The translations under genes and the position numbers were made by a program. From Flagellimonas beolgyonensis (GTDB taxonomy: Bacteria; Bacteroidota; Bacteroidia; Flavobacteriales; Flavobacteriaceae), in NCBI RefSeq assembly GCF_003992615.1, contig NZ_RZMY01000006.1, positions 310,001 to 374,000 of the forward strand: 64,000 nt of DNA, in the 5' to 3' direction. The first letter of the stretch is position 1, and each line of letters begins with the position of its first letter. This document shows positions 15,334 to 22,889 of this stretch, piece by piece. The notes under the pieces were generated by a model, which was given only the letters and a program-made list of their open reading frames with translations, searched no databases and was not told the DNA's origin.

Positions 15334-16325
15334 CAGCCTCCTATTGAAATCATGGATCGGTTTTGCTCGTAATGTTCTGCTTCCATTTTCACCTCCATAC
15401 CATCCCGTGCGTGTTTTTTGGACTTAATCGCATTGATAATCAATTCATCCAGCTGTGTTCCATTCCGCATTGGTGTCAACAAATCCGTTTCTGAAGTAGC
15501 GAAAAGGCAGTTTTTCATTTTGCCATCGGCCGTGAGGCGAATGCGATTGCAATCATCACAAAATGGATTGGTGATAGTGCTCACGATGCCAAAACTTCCT
15601 TTGTGGCCCTTCACCTTAAAGTTGGATGACGTACTGTGTTTCGGGTTTTGAAGCTCCTCGATATGACCAAATTTCGATTCTATGGTTTGAAGAATTTCTT
15701 CCCTACCCACACCTTTGTTCCAATCCCATTTATTGCCTTTAAATGGCATAAATTCAATGAACTTCACCACTAAGTCCTTATCCTTTGTCAAGGCAATAAA
15801 ATCATTGATCTCATTGTCATTTACGCCTTTAATAAGCACCATGTTGAGTTTGATATTCATGTCCATCCCAAGCGCCTTGTCCAAATTTTGCATGATGCGA
15901 TCGTAGTAATCCCGTTTGGTAATGAACACCGATTTGGCCTTGTCCAAGGTATCCAAGCTGAAATTGATGTTACGCAACCCTATTTTGTCAAAGAGGTCCA
16001 GGTACTTGTCCAGTACAATGCCATTGGTGGTTAATTTTAACTTAACTCCCAATTTGGCCAATTCCTCCACCAAGAAACCAAAGTTTTTTCGAACCAAAGG
16101 TTCGCCGCCGGTCAACCGGACCGTATGCACCCCCAAATCACGAAACGTTCGGGTCATTTCAATGATTTCCTCCAAGGTCATCACATTGGGCTTTTCTATG
16201 AGTTCGATGCCTTCCTCTGGCATGCAATAAAAACAGCGGAGGTTGCAGCGATCCGTCAAGGAAATCCTTAAGTAGGTGTGTGGCCTGCCGAAATTGTCAA
16301 TTATTTTTGGGGTATGTTCAATCAT
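15333..16325 (-). CDS. moaA: GTP 3',8-cyclase MoaA (radical SAM)
   Basis: MoaA starts molybdopterin synthesis by cyclising GTP. It has the radical-SAM cluster CNLRCFYCMPEEG (CxxxCxxC), TGGEPL for SAM binding, and the second [4Fe-4S] site CDDCNRIRLTADGKMKNC near the C-terminus. The protein ends in ...SIGG, the Gly-Gly tail needed in MoaA. At 330 residues it is complete. It overlaps the upstream moaC-mog gene by 8 bp and moeA by 1 bp. Confidence 0.98.
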   Translation of the reverse strand: MIEHTPKIIDNFGRPHTYLRISLTDRCNLRCFYCMPEEGIELIEKPNVMTLEEIIEMTRTFRDLGVHTVRLTGGEPLVRKNFGFLVEELAKLGVKLKLTTNGIVLDKYLDLFDKIGLRNINFSLDTLDKAKSVFITKRDYYDRIMQNLDKALGMDMNIKLNMVLIKGVNDNEINDFIALTKDKDLVVKFIEFMPFKGNKWDWNKGVGREEILQTIESKFGHIEELQNPKHSTSSNFKVKGHKGSFGIVSTITNPFCDDCNRIRLTADGKMKNCLFATSETDLLTPMRNGTQLDELIINAIKSKKHARDGMEVKMEAEHYEQNRSMISIGG

Positions 16326-17214
16326 GTCTTTTTCCTTCTATCACTTTAAATGCATGCAACACGTGCGGGAATATGGCTTCCATCGATTCCACGGCTCCCC
16401 GGGTGGAACCTGGCAGTGCCAAAATCAACTTACCATCCTTAATCCCTGCAATGGAACGTGAAAACATGGCAAAGGGCATGCGCTCCTGTCCATAGCTTCG
16501 CATTTGTTCTTCCACGCCTTTCAATTTGATGTCCAACAAGGGCTCCAAAGTCTGGGGGGTTACATCCCGGGGACCCACACCCGTTCCACCTGTAAATATA
16601 ATCAGGTCGGACTGATTGGATTCCACTATATTTTTAATCTGTTCCGATTCGTCAGGAATGATGGTCTTTTCGGATGTCATGCCCAATTCTTTCAACTTTT
16701 CCATGATGGCCTCACCTGCCTTATCCTCGCCTTTTCCTTTGGAAATGGTATCGGAACACACTACCACATGGGCTTTCAGTCCTTCGGTGTTTATATGGAA
16801 GGAGGACTTGCCCCCTTTCTTGGTTTTGAGACGAATAGTGCCAATTTCAACGCCCTTGTCAATAGGCTTTAACATATCGTACATGGTAAGGGCCACCACA
16901 CTGGCGCCATGCATGGCTTCCACCTCAACGCCTGTTTTGTAAATGGTTTTCACCGTCATGGTAATGGTAATTTCCAACCCATTGATTACATAGTCGATTC
17001 CTGTGTATTCTATGGGCAGCGGATGGCAATCGGGCAGCAAATCAGGTGTTTTTTTTACGCCCAACAGGCCAGCGGCCTTTGCCATTTCAAAAACATTGCC
17101 CTTGGGCACCTGATTGTTTTTCAGGGCATCGATGGTATCCTGACTACTGGTACGCACAATTGCCTCCGCAGTGGCTTCGCGCAATGTGTTCACTTTATGG
17201 GTTATGTCTACCAT
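16318..17214 (-). CDS. moaC: Bifunctional MoaC-Mog fusion (cPMP synthase plus molybdopterin adenylyltransferase domain)
   Basis: Residues 1-150 are MoaC, which forms cyclic pyranopterin monophosphate: MVDITHK, PKGNVFEMAKAAG, LLPDCHPLP, and YDMLKPIDKG with the catalytic Asp/Lys pair. Residues 155-298 are a MoaB/Mog domain: VVVCSDTISKGKGEDKAG, FTGGTGVGPRDVTPQT and LPGSTRGAVESM. Fusions of this kind occur in Bacteroidota and some other phyla. Key residues of both halves are kept, so both steps are probably active. It starts 1 bp after moaE ends and overlaps moaA by 8 bp. Confidence 0.95.
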   Translation of the reverse strand: MVDITHKVNTLREATAEAIVRTSSQDTIDALKNNQVPKGNVFEMAKAAGLLGVKKTPDLLPDCHPLPIEYTGIDYVINGLEITITMTVKTIYKTGVEVEAMHGASVVALTMYDMLKPIDKGVEIGTIRLKTKKGGKSSFHINTEGLKAHVVVCSDTISKGKGEDKAGEAIMEKLKELGMTSEKTIIPDESEQIKNIVESNQSDLIIFTGGTGVGPRDVTPQTLEPLLDIKLKGVEEQMRSYGQERMPFAMFSRSIAGIKDGKLILALPGSTRGAVESMEAIFPHVLHAFKVIEGKRHD

Positions 17215-17215
17215 A

Positions 17216-17644
17216 TCAATTGTTCACTTTCCATTGATGGGTTTCATCCTCAAAAATCTCCTTTCCGAAAACGGGCACTTTGGACTTGATCTCCTGCACA
17301 AAATAATTGGTGGCCTCAATGGCTATTTTTCGGTGCGCCGAAGAGGTAAAGACGAACATACAAAGTTCCCCTATTTTTACTGTTCCCAAACTATGATAGA
17401 TGTGGGCGCAGGTGATATCAAATTTGCTGAATGCAGCCTCACGAATTTCATGGAACACTTTTTCCGCCATTTCTTCGTAGGCGGTATATTCAATGGCCGC
17501 AACGGTTTTACCATCCACCACATCGGCACGTATCTGCCCTAGAAAGATACTGTGGGCACCAATGTTGGTCTTGCTTTGGTGGTTGGCCACCGATTGTGCG
17601 ATTTTTTCGGGGGGTATGGCCCCCTGTACAAATACTTTTTTCAT
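17216..17644 (-). CDS. moaE: Molybdopterin synthase catalytic subunit MoaE
   Basis: MoaE adds dithiolene sulfur, carried as a thiocarboxylate on MoaD, to the pyranopterin. Family features seen: GAHSIFLGQIRAD, AIEYTAYEEMAEKVFHEI, HIYHSLGTVKIGELCMFVF and the C-terminal lysine block VPVFGKEIFEDETHQWK, which holds the catalytic Lys. The 142 residues are typical. It lies 1 bp downstream of moeB and 1 bp before the moaC-mog gene. Confidence 0.97.
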   Translation of the reverse strand: MKKVFVQGAIPPEKIAQSVANHQSKTNIGAHSIFLGQIRADVVDGKTVAAIEYTAYEEMAEKVFHEIREAAFSKFDITCAHIYHSLGTVKIGELCMFVFTSSAHRKIAIEATNYFVQEIKSKVPVFGKEIFEDETHQWKVNN

Positions 17645-17645
17645 G

Positions 17646-18665
17646 TTATTTTTCTACTTCAATGATCGATTCTATACCGCCTTCCACATTTTTCAGGTTG
17701 TTGAAACCAAATTCTCGTTTCAATAGGTCTACGGCATTTTTACTTCGTTTTCCGGATTGGCAAAATACCAACACCTCTATGTCTTCTGGTATTTCCCGAT
17801 ATCGCGATAAAATGTCTCCCAAAGGAATGTGGATGACATTATTCCCTTTGGGCTTAGGTTGTTCAAATATTTCCCTAACATCCAAATACCACTGTTGTTC
17901 ATTTTTCAGGGCGCACTCTATTTTGATGGGCAGAATTCCGTTTTGCTGTATGGCTTCAATTTCTTCAGGTCTCTTTTTGATGTTGATGGTTTGCTCGGTT
18001 CCCAACATTATGTTGAAGAGTTTTAGTGTTCCTGACAGCACTTCGCCCCTTTCCAAAATCAACTTAAGTGCCTCAGCAGCCTGAAGCGTTCCCAGTATGC
18101 CCGGAAGCACACCAAGTACGCCGGTTGCCTCGCAACTGATGTTTTGCCGGGTCGTTTTGGGGAACAGACAGCGATATGACGGTCCATTCTTATAATTGAA
18201 TACGGACAATTGCCCTTCATTTTTATAAATGGATGCATAGATCCATGGTTTATTGGATAACACACAGGCATCGTTGATCAGGTATTTGGTCTCAAAGTTG
18301 TCGGTTCCATCCAAAATGATGTCGTAATTTTTAAAGATTGACAATGCATTGGAAACGGTCAATGCTTCTTTAATCACCTCAAACACCACATTGCTATTTC
18401 TAGCTGACAAATGTTCTTTGGCCGCCCTTGCTTTGGGTTTTCCTACATCGGATTCCTGAAACAACACTTGGCGGTGCAAATTGGTCAGATCAACCTTGTC
18501 GTGGTCCATCAGTCCTATTTTACCGACACCGGCACCCACCAAATACAAAGCTGCCGGACAACCCAAGCCACCAACGCCCACGATCAACACTTTGGCATTG
18601 CGCAATTTGTCCTGACCCATTGGGCCCACTTCGTCCAGTTGTATTTGTCTATCGTATCGGTTCAT
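17646..18665 (-). CDS. moeB: MoeB-type E1 adenylyltransferase fused to rhodanese domain, zinc cysteines degenerate
   Basis: The ThiF/MoeB domain (residues 1-235) adenylates the MoaD C-terminus: nucleotide loop VGVGGLGCPAALYL (about 29-42), TNLHRQ, LDGTDNFETKYLIND. The C-terminal domain (about 258-339) is rhodanese with active loop CQSGKRS (C302) that can accept persulfide. This MOCS3-like layout links sulfur supply to MoaD. Oddly, the first zinc motif reads SYRC (S163, C166) where most relatives have CxxC, and I see no second CxxC before the rhodanese domain, so zinc is probably not bound. Its start overlaps the moaD stop (ATGA). Confidence 0.93.
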   Translation of the reverse strand: MNRYDRQIQLDEVGPMGQDKLRNAKVLIVGVGGLGCPAALYLVGAGVGKIGLMDHDKVDLTNLHRQVLFQESDVGKPKARAAKEHLSARNSNVVFEVIKEALTVSNALSIFKNYDIILDGTDNFETKYLINDACVLSNKPWIYASIYKNEGQLSVFNYKNGPSYRCLFPKTTRQNISCEATGVLGVLPGILGTLQAAEALKLILERGEVLSGTLKLFNIMLGTEQTINIKKRPEEIEAIQQNGILPIKIECALKNEQQWYLDVREIFEQPKPKGNNVIHIPLGDILSRYREIPEDIEVLVFCQSGKRSKNAVDLLKREFGFNNLKNVEGGIESIIEVEK

Positions 18666-18898
18666 CCTCCTGCAAATGGTGGCAACAATGCCACTTCGTC
18701 TCCTTCTTTTATTTCTATGGTATCATCCAAATTTTGGTTTACGGCAACTTGAACGGAATCCCTATCCAGAATGGACAGTTGATCCAAACATTTATTTTTT
18801 AGTTCTCCGGAGGTCAGCGTACCTTCAAAATTGAAAACCTCCTCATTTTTACCGGCAGCCTCTGCCACCAATCCAAAATATTTGATGGTTACTTTCAT
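18662..18898 (-). CDS. moaD: Molybdopterin synthase sulfur carrier MoaD
   Basis: A 78-residue ubiquitin-fold protein, MKVTIKYFGLVAEAAGKNEE, ending in LLPPFAGG. The C-terminal Gly-Gly is adenylated by MoeB and turned into a thiocarboxylate, which MoaE uses. Size and tail are diagnostic. It overlaps mocA upstream (ATGA) and moeB downstream (ATGA), so the three are translationally coupled. Confidence 0.96.
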   Translation of the reverse strand: MKVTIKYFGLVAEAAGKNEEVFNFEGTLTSGELKNKCLDQLSILDRDSVQVAVNQNLDDTIEIKEGDEVALLPPFAGG

Positions 18899-19500
18899 TG
18901 TTCAATTGTTTTTAATTTGGCCACATCTTCTTCGGTGTCGATATCAAAAAGTCCTTTTTCAAAAGGTTCGGTTTCAAATTCAAAACCTTTCATCGTTGTC
19001 AATTTTTTAGCACCTTGATCTCCTTTCAGCGTTTTTAAGAATGGAAATGCGGCTTGGGAAAATATGGCGGGAACGCCCAAAACTCCATCATACTCGGAAT
19101 AGGTCGCCATCCTGTTTCCCGACAGGTGCGTTTTTACCAATCGTTTTAGTTGGGAAACCTCCAAAAAAGGCTGATCGGACAATACAAACATGATATGGTC
19201 TATCTTCCTTTCATTGGACAATATCTGTTCAAACCCCACCTGCATGCTGCTAGCAATGCCATGTTGCCAATCGGAGTTTAGCACCACTTGCAAACCTTTG
19301 GGGTCAATTCTTGACGAAATTTGTTCTTTGCTCCCTCCCAATACCACGACACTTGGACCAACTTCCAATTGAACCACCTGGTCTATTGCATGTTGCAACA
19401 TAGCCTTTCCTTTGAACTGAACCAACTGCTTGGGTCGTCCCAAGCGTGTAGAGCCTCCCGCGGCCAAAATAACCACACCTATGTTGTTTGTCGGTTTCAA
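18895..19500 (-). CDS. mocA: MobA/MocA-like molybdopterin nucleotidyltransferase
   Basis: The N-terminus IGVVILAAGGSTRLGRPKQL is the NTP-binding signature (LAAGxSxRxGxxK) of the MobA/MocA group. MocA enzymes add CMP to MoCo for the xanthine dehydrogenase family. LSDQPFLEVSQLKRLV and GVPAIFSQAAFPFL fit MocA better than the GMP-adding MobA, and adjacency to xdhC supports this. The start is TTG, overlapping the xdhC stop as TTGA; no better start is present. 201 residues. Confidence 0.88.
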   Translation of the reverse strand: MKPTNNIGVVILAAGGSTRLGRPKQLVQFKGKAMLQHAIDQVVQLEVGPSVVVLGGSKEQISSRIDPKGLQVVLNSDWQHGIASSMQVGFEQILSNERKIDHIMFVLSDQPFLEVSQLKRLVKTHLSGNRMATYSEYDGVLGVPAIFSQAAFPFLKTLKGDQGAKKLTTMKGFEFETEPFEKGLFDIDTEEDVAKLKTIEQ

Positions 19501-20651
19501 ATGGATATTTTTTGAAATTGCGAATTGTGATGGTCGTGTATGGGGGCCTTTTTCTGTTTTAGCGGCATGGGTGTTTTATTGGTGAGCACACTTTGTATTT
19601 CTGCCAAAATGGATAACCCGATTTCGGCAGGGGTCTCCGCTCCCATTTCCAATCCAATTGGAGCATGTATCTTGGATAAGTCGTTTTCACTTACCTCCAC
19701 ACCTTCATCGGCAAGTTCATCGAGCATTCGTTGGTATTTCTTCAATGGCCCCAAAATACCGATATAGGAGAGTTCGGGTTTGCCCAACAAAAGCTTTAAA
19801 ACCGAGAGGTCATAATTATAATTATGGCTCATTAAAACGAAACAGGTCCGTTCATCCAACCGAACACTTTCCAAAGTTGCTTCGGGTTTTGTCACAATCA
19901 CTTGGCAAGATCCCAGAAAACGCGATTTGTTGGCATGTGTGGGTCGGCCATCCGTTACAATGACCTTCCATCCTAAAAGTTCTGCCTGTTGGGCAAGGAT
20001 TTGGGCATCGTTCCCTGCGCCTACCAACACCAACTGGACCGGTGATGGGTGAAATTCCATGAAAATGTGCGACATACCCTCATTTGCATCCATTTCCAAG
20101 AAACTGGATCTTTCATTTTCGATGACTTCGCGGCTTTTTTCATGCAAGACTTTTAGTGTTGCTTTTCCCAAATTTTTATGCGCAAACACTTCTTGACCAT
20201 TGGAAACCAGTACTGTTCCCAATTGCTTTTGGGTGTTGTCCAGATTAAAACCGATTGAAGTTACTGAGGGGACCTCTAAGTCCACAACTGTTTTCAATAG
20301 TTCACAAACATTGTTGTTGTTCCCGTAATCCACGGGCTCAAATAGCACTTGAATAACTCCATTGCAGCCCAATTGCGCTCCAATCACCGCATCATCTTCA
20401 TCGCTGGTATCGTAGGTAATCAATTTATTCTCTTGCTTTTCCAGGGCAAAAAGGGCTTTCTTGAGCGCGTCGCCTTCCAAACAACCACCACTGATGGCTC
20501 CAGTGATATTTCCATATTCATCCACCAACATCCTTGCTCCAGCCCTGCGGTATGATGATCCTTCCACATGCACTACGGTTGCCAGCACACATTTGATGTT
20601 TTTGGATTTCAAATCCGAATAATTCGAAAGTATGGTTTCCAGCTCTCTCAT
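19497..20651 (-). CDS. xdhC: XdhC/CoxI-family MoCo chaperone
   Basis: XdhC proteins bind MoCo, promote its sulfuration and insert it into xanthine-dehydrogenase-type enzymes. The N-terminal domain shows LATVVHVEGSSYRRAGARML and GAISGGCLEGD; the C-terminal Rossmann domain has LVLVGAGNDAQILAQQAELL and ends with HAPIGLEMGAETPAEIGLSI. Length of 384 is standard. It sits between the cysteine desulfurase and mocA with 4-bp overlaps on both sides, matching the known partnership of XdhC with a NifS-type desulfurase. It implies a sulfurated molybdoenzyme elsewhere in the genome. Confidence 0.95.
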   Translation of the reverse strand: MRELETILSNYSDLKSKNIKCVLATVVHVEGSSYRRAGARMLVDEYGNITGAISGGCLEGDALKKALFALEKQENKLITYDTSDEDDAVIGAQLGCNGVIQVLFEPVDYGNNNNVCELLKTVVDLEVPSVTSIGFNLDNTQKQLGTVLVSNGQEVFAHKNLGKATLKVLHEKSREVIENERSSFLEMDANEGMSHIFMEFHPSPVQLVLVGAGNDAQILAQQAELLGWKVIVTDGRPTHANKSRFLGSCQVIVTKPEATLESVRLDERTCFVLMSHNYNYDLSVLKLLLGKPELSYIGILGPLKKYQRMLDELADEGVEVSENDLSKIHAPIGLEMGAETPAEIGLSILAEIQSVLTNKTPMPLKQKKAPIHDHHNSQFQKISI

Positions 20652-21802
20652 AGGGACACTGTTTTTAACCGATCTACAACGCTACTTATTTCCTCAATGG
20701 CATTGTCAATATCTTGTTCCGTGGTCTGTCTTCCCAAACTGATACGTATACTCGACAATGCAAGTTCATCACTATGGCCCATGGCTTTGAGGACGTGTGA
20801 AGGACTGACCAAGTTGGCGTTGCAAGCAGAACCCCTCGAAACTGCTAAATTTTTGAATTGGCGCAACAATTTTGAACCGTCAATGCCATGAATCGAAATA
20901 TTGGTGGTATTTGGCAGGCGATCCTGTTTCTGACCATTGATTTGCAGACCATCCACTTTGGAAAGTTGGTTTTCCAACCTGTTCCGTAACTTTAGGAGTC
21001 TATTGCCCTCCTCTATTATTTCATTGGTGGCCAGGGCAGCTGCCGCACCAAACCCCACGATACCGGGCACATTGAGTGTACCGGGCCGCATGCCCTTTTC
21101 CTGATTGCCCCCAAAAAGGGTTTTTCTCAATGTTAGTTGTTTTTTCTTGCTGACATAAAGGGCTCCCACGCCTTTTGGGCCATACATTTTGTGCGCCGAA
21201 AATACGCCGAGATCAATATCCAGGTTTTTTAGATCCACGGGGATCTTACCCACGGCTTGGGTCATGTCCACCATCAATGCGGCATTTCTGTTATGAACAA
21301 TATCAGCAATGGTTTTTATGGGATGAATCAATCCTGTTTCGTTATTGGCATACATCAAGCTTACCAAAATGGTCTTTGGTGTAAACGCTTCCTCCAATTG
21401 GTGCAAATCGATATTTCCTTCTCCGTCCACATTCAAATACGTCACCGCAAAACCCCTTCTTTCCAACTCCTCCATCGGTTCGAGAATGGCCTTATGCTCC
21501 GTTTTACAGGTAATGATATGGTTTCCCTTGACTTTTTGATTTTCACAAAACCCAAATAGGGCCAAATTGGCTGCTTCTGTGGCTCCAGAAGTAAAATAAA
21601 TTTCGACAGGTCTACAATTCACCAATTTGGCTACCTGCATTCTTGCCGTTTCCACCCCATCTTCGGCATACCATCCAAAGGCGTGATCGCTGCCAGCATT
21701 ACCAAAGTGCTCGGTAAAATAGGGCAGCATCGCTTCCAGTACCGTTGGTTCTACCGGTGTGGTGGCATTATGATCCAAATATATTTTGTTATCCGTCGAC
21801 AA
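20648..21802 (-). CDS. NifS/IscS-like cysteine desulfurase of the MoCo operon
   Basis: A PLP enzyme that frees sulfur from cysteine as a persulfide. Motifs seen: IYLDHNATTPVEP, SGATEAANLALFGF, HKAILEPMEEL, FSAHKMYGPKGVGALYV with the PLP lysine, and SRGSACNANLVSPS with the catalytic Cys in the loop. No ATG or GTG precedes the conserved N-terminus. I choose TTG at 21802 (MSTDNKIYLDHNA...); an upstream TTG at 21841 falls inside a candidate -7 box and would need an earlier transcript start. It heads the MoCo operon and overlaps xdhC by 4 bp. It probably feeds XdhC and the MoeB rhodanese domain. Confidence 0.93.
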   Translation of the reverse strand: MSTDNKIYLDHNATTPVEPTVLEAMLPYFTEHFGNAGSDHAFGWYAEDGVETARMQVAKLVNCRPVEIYFTSGATEAANLALFGFCENQKVKGNHIITCKTEHKAILEPMEELERRGFAVTYLNVDGEGNIDLHQLEEAFTPKTILVSLMYANNETGLIHPIKTIADIVHNRNAALMVDMTQAVGKIPVDLKNLDIDLGVFSAHKMYGPKGVGALYVSKKKQLTLRKTLFGGNQEKGMRPGTLNVPGIVGFGAAAALATNEIIEEGNRLLKLRNRLENQLSKVDGLQINGQKQDRLPNTTNISIHGIDGSKLLRQFKNLAVSRGSACNANLVSPSHVLKAMGHSDELALSSIRISLGRQTTEQDIDNAIEEISSVVDRLKTVSL

Positions 21803-21841
21803 TTTAGCGTTATGTACAAGCTTACATATCCGAATATACAA

Positions 21842-21855
21842 AGAATTTAAATTCT
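21842..21855. promoter_or_regulatory. 14-bp palindrome at the MoCo operon start
   Basis: AGAATTTAAATTCT is a perfect palindrome. It overlaps a weak Bacteroidota-type promoter on the minus strand: TTG at 21873-21871 and ATTCTTTG at 21846-21839 (24-bp spacer, one base beyond the usual range). A repressor bound here would block initiation. The AT-rich base composition makes chance palindromes likelier, so this is only a candidate site. Confidence 0.35.
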
Positions 21856-21884
21856 CGACCCACTCATTTCCAATAAAGAAACAG

Positions 21885-21928
21885 AGAAATACAAAACGGG
21901 CCCAAAAGGCTTGAACCTATTGGACCCG
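21885..21928 (-). terminator. Rho-independent terminator after the dodecin gene
   Basis: On the minus strand an interrupted stem forms between 21928-21925 and 21900-21897 (CGGG/CCCG), continued by TTGG...CCAA and AGG...CCT pairs around a short loop, and is followed by a T-rich tail (TTTTGTATTTCT). It lies 24 bp after the dodecin stop and before the MoCo operon promoter, separating the two units. Confidence 0.7.
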
Positions 21929-21951
21929 AACATTAAATCTCAACAAAATTG

Positions 21952-22158
21952 CTAATCCTCCTCGATACCAAAAGTAACCTTGGCGTTGACTCGGTATTCA
22001 TTTATTTTGTTGTCTTTTACCAAAACCTGCATATCCTGCACATATACTGATTTTATGTTTCTTACTGTTTTGGCGGACTCATTGATAATGTTCTGAACTG
22101 CATCTTCAAAACTCACTGGTGAGTTCCCCAAAATCTCTATCACTTTCAACACAGCCAT
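21952..22158 (-). CDS. Dodecin (flavin-binding storage protein)
   Basis: The 68-residue protein MAVLKVIEILGNSPVSFEDAV... has the dodecin length and pattern: VKVIEI-S strand, a single helix (SFEDAVQNIINESAKTV) and two strands (IKSVYVQDMQVLV, YRVNAKVTFGIEE). Dodecins form 12-mers that bind FMN or riboflavin and may buffer flavins. It appears to be monocistronic or co-transcribed with the PepSY-like gene 45 bp upstream; a terminator follows. Confidence 0.92.
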   Translation of the reverse strand: MAVLKVIEILGNSPVSFEDAVQNIINESAKTVRNIKSVYVQDMQVLVKDNKINEYRVNAKVTFGIEED

Positions 22159-22203
22159 ACTCGTTAATTTTTAGGGTTAAACTCAAATAGGTTGATTCAT
22201 TCC

Positions 22204-22713
22204 TTAATAAAAGACTCCGTTTTCATCCAATTTGACTCGAATGGTCTTACTGCCATTTTCCAATTTCAATTTGTACTTTTTGTTTACTCCACTTTTATCG
22301 TGATAGGTAACATAATACACATCTTTGGAAATGGTCCATCCAGGATACCTGTCCAATACTGAAACTTTAACAGAATTTGGAAGGTTGATGTCTTTGAATC
22401 GTTCCACAGTACGGATGATTTTACCATCCTTGTCGTAAGCAGCCAATATCTTACCCTCAGGTATGTAGAAACTGATGTTGTAAAAATCATAGTCATCTTG
22501 ATAAAACTCTGATTCCTTTACATCGAAAGCTGCCACTTTTCTCCTTAGCATTTCTACCGGTATGGAGGCTTCCTCCTTGGCGTCAATGCTGTTCAAATAC
22601 TTGTAGTTGGTGGCATACACCACTACTTCAGAAAGTTCTTCCGTTTTAATGATTTGGGATTGCAACGGAAAAACCAGACCCATGGCCAAAAGGCCAAACA
22701 ATAGCTTTTTCAT
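22204..22713 (-). CDS. Secreted PepSY-like protein of unknown function
   Basis: The protein (169 residues from the ATG at 22713; a GTG lies one codon earlier) begins with a signal peptide, MKKLLFGLLAMGLVFPLQSQ. The mature part contains ISFYIPEGKILAAYDKDGKIIRT...LPNSVKVSVLDRYPGW, the pattern of PepSY-like domains in Bacteroidota periplasmic proteins, and ends in a short beta segment with basic and acidic turns. The function is unknown. A 10-bp palindrome, ATCCCGGGAT, lies 32 bp upstream at 22745-22754. Confidence 0.65.
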   Translation of the reverse strand: MKKLLFGLLAMGLVFPLQSQIIKTEELSEVVVYATNYKYLNSIDAKEEASIPVEMLRRKVAAFDVKESEFYQDDYDFYNISFYIPEGKILAAYDKDGKIIRTVERFKDINLPNSVKVSVLDRYPGWTISKDVYYVTYHDKSGVNKKYKLKLENGSKTIRVKLDENGVFY

Positions 22714-22889
22714 CACTTTATGATTTAAATTAATCCATTCGTCAATCCCGGGATATTACTTTAAAATTCGTACTGAATGTAATCTTATAATTATTGAAAT
22801 CCAATGATTTATATCATGACAAAATGAGATGAAAGGGATGCTAAATGAGATAAATCAGTAAAACTTAAGGTAAAATTGAAAGCGTAGTC

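Noticed and set aside
22745-22754. ATCCCGGGAT palindrome as an operator
   Set aside because: Ten bases of symmetry are not enough without conservation; noted only in the PepSY-like gene entry.
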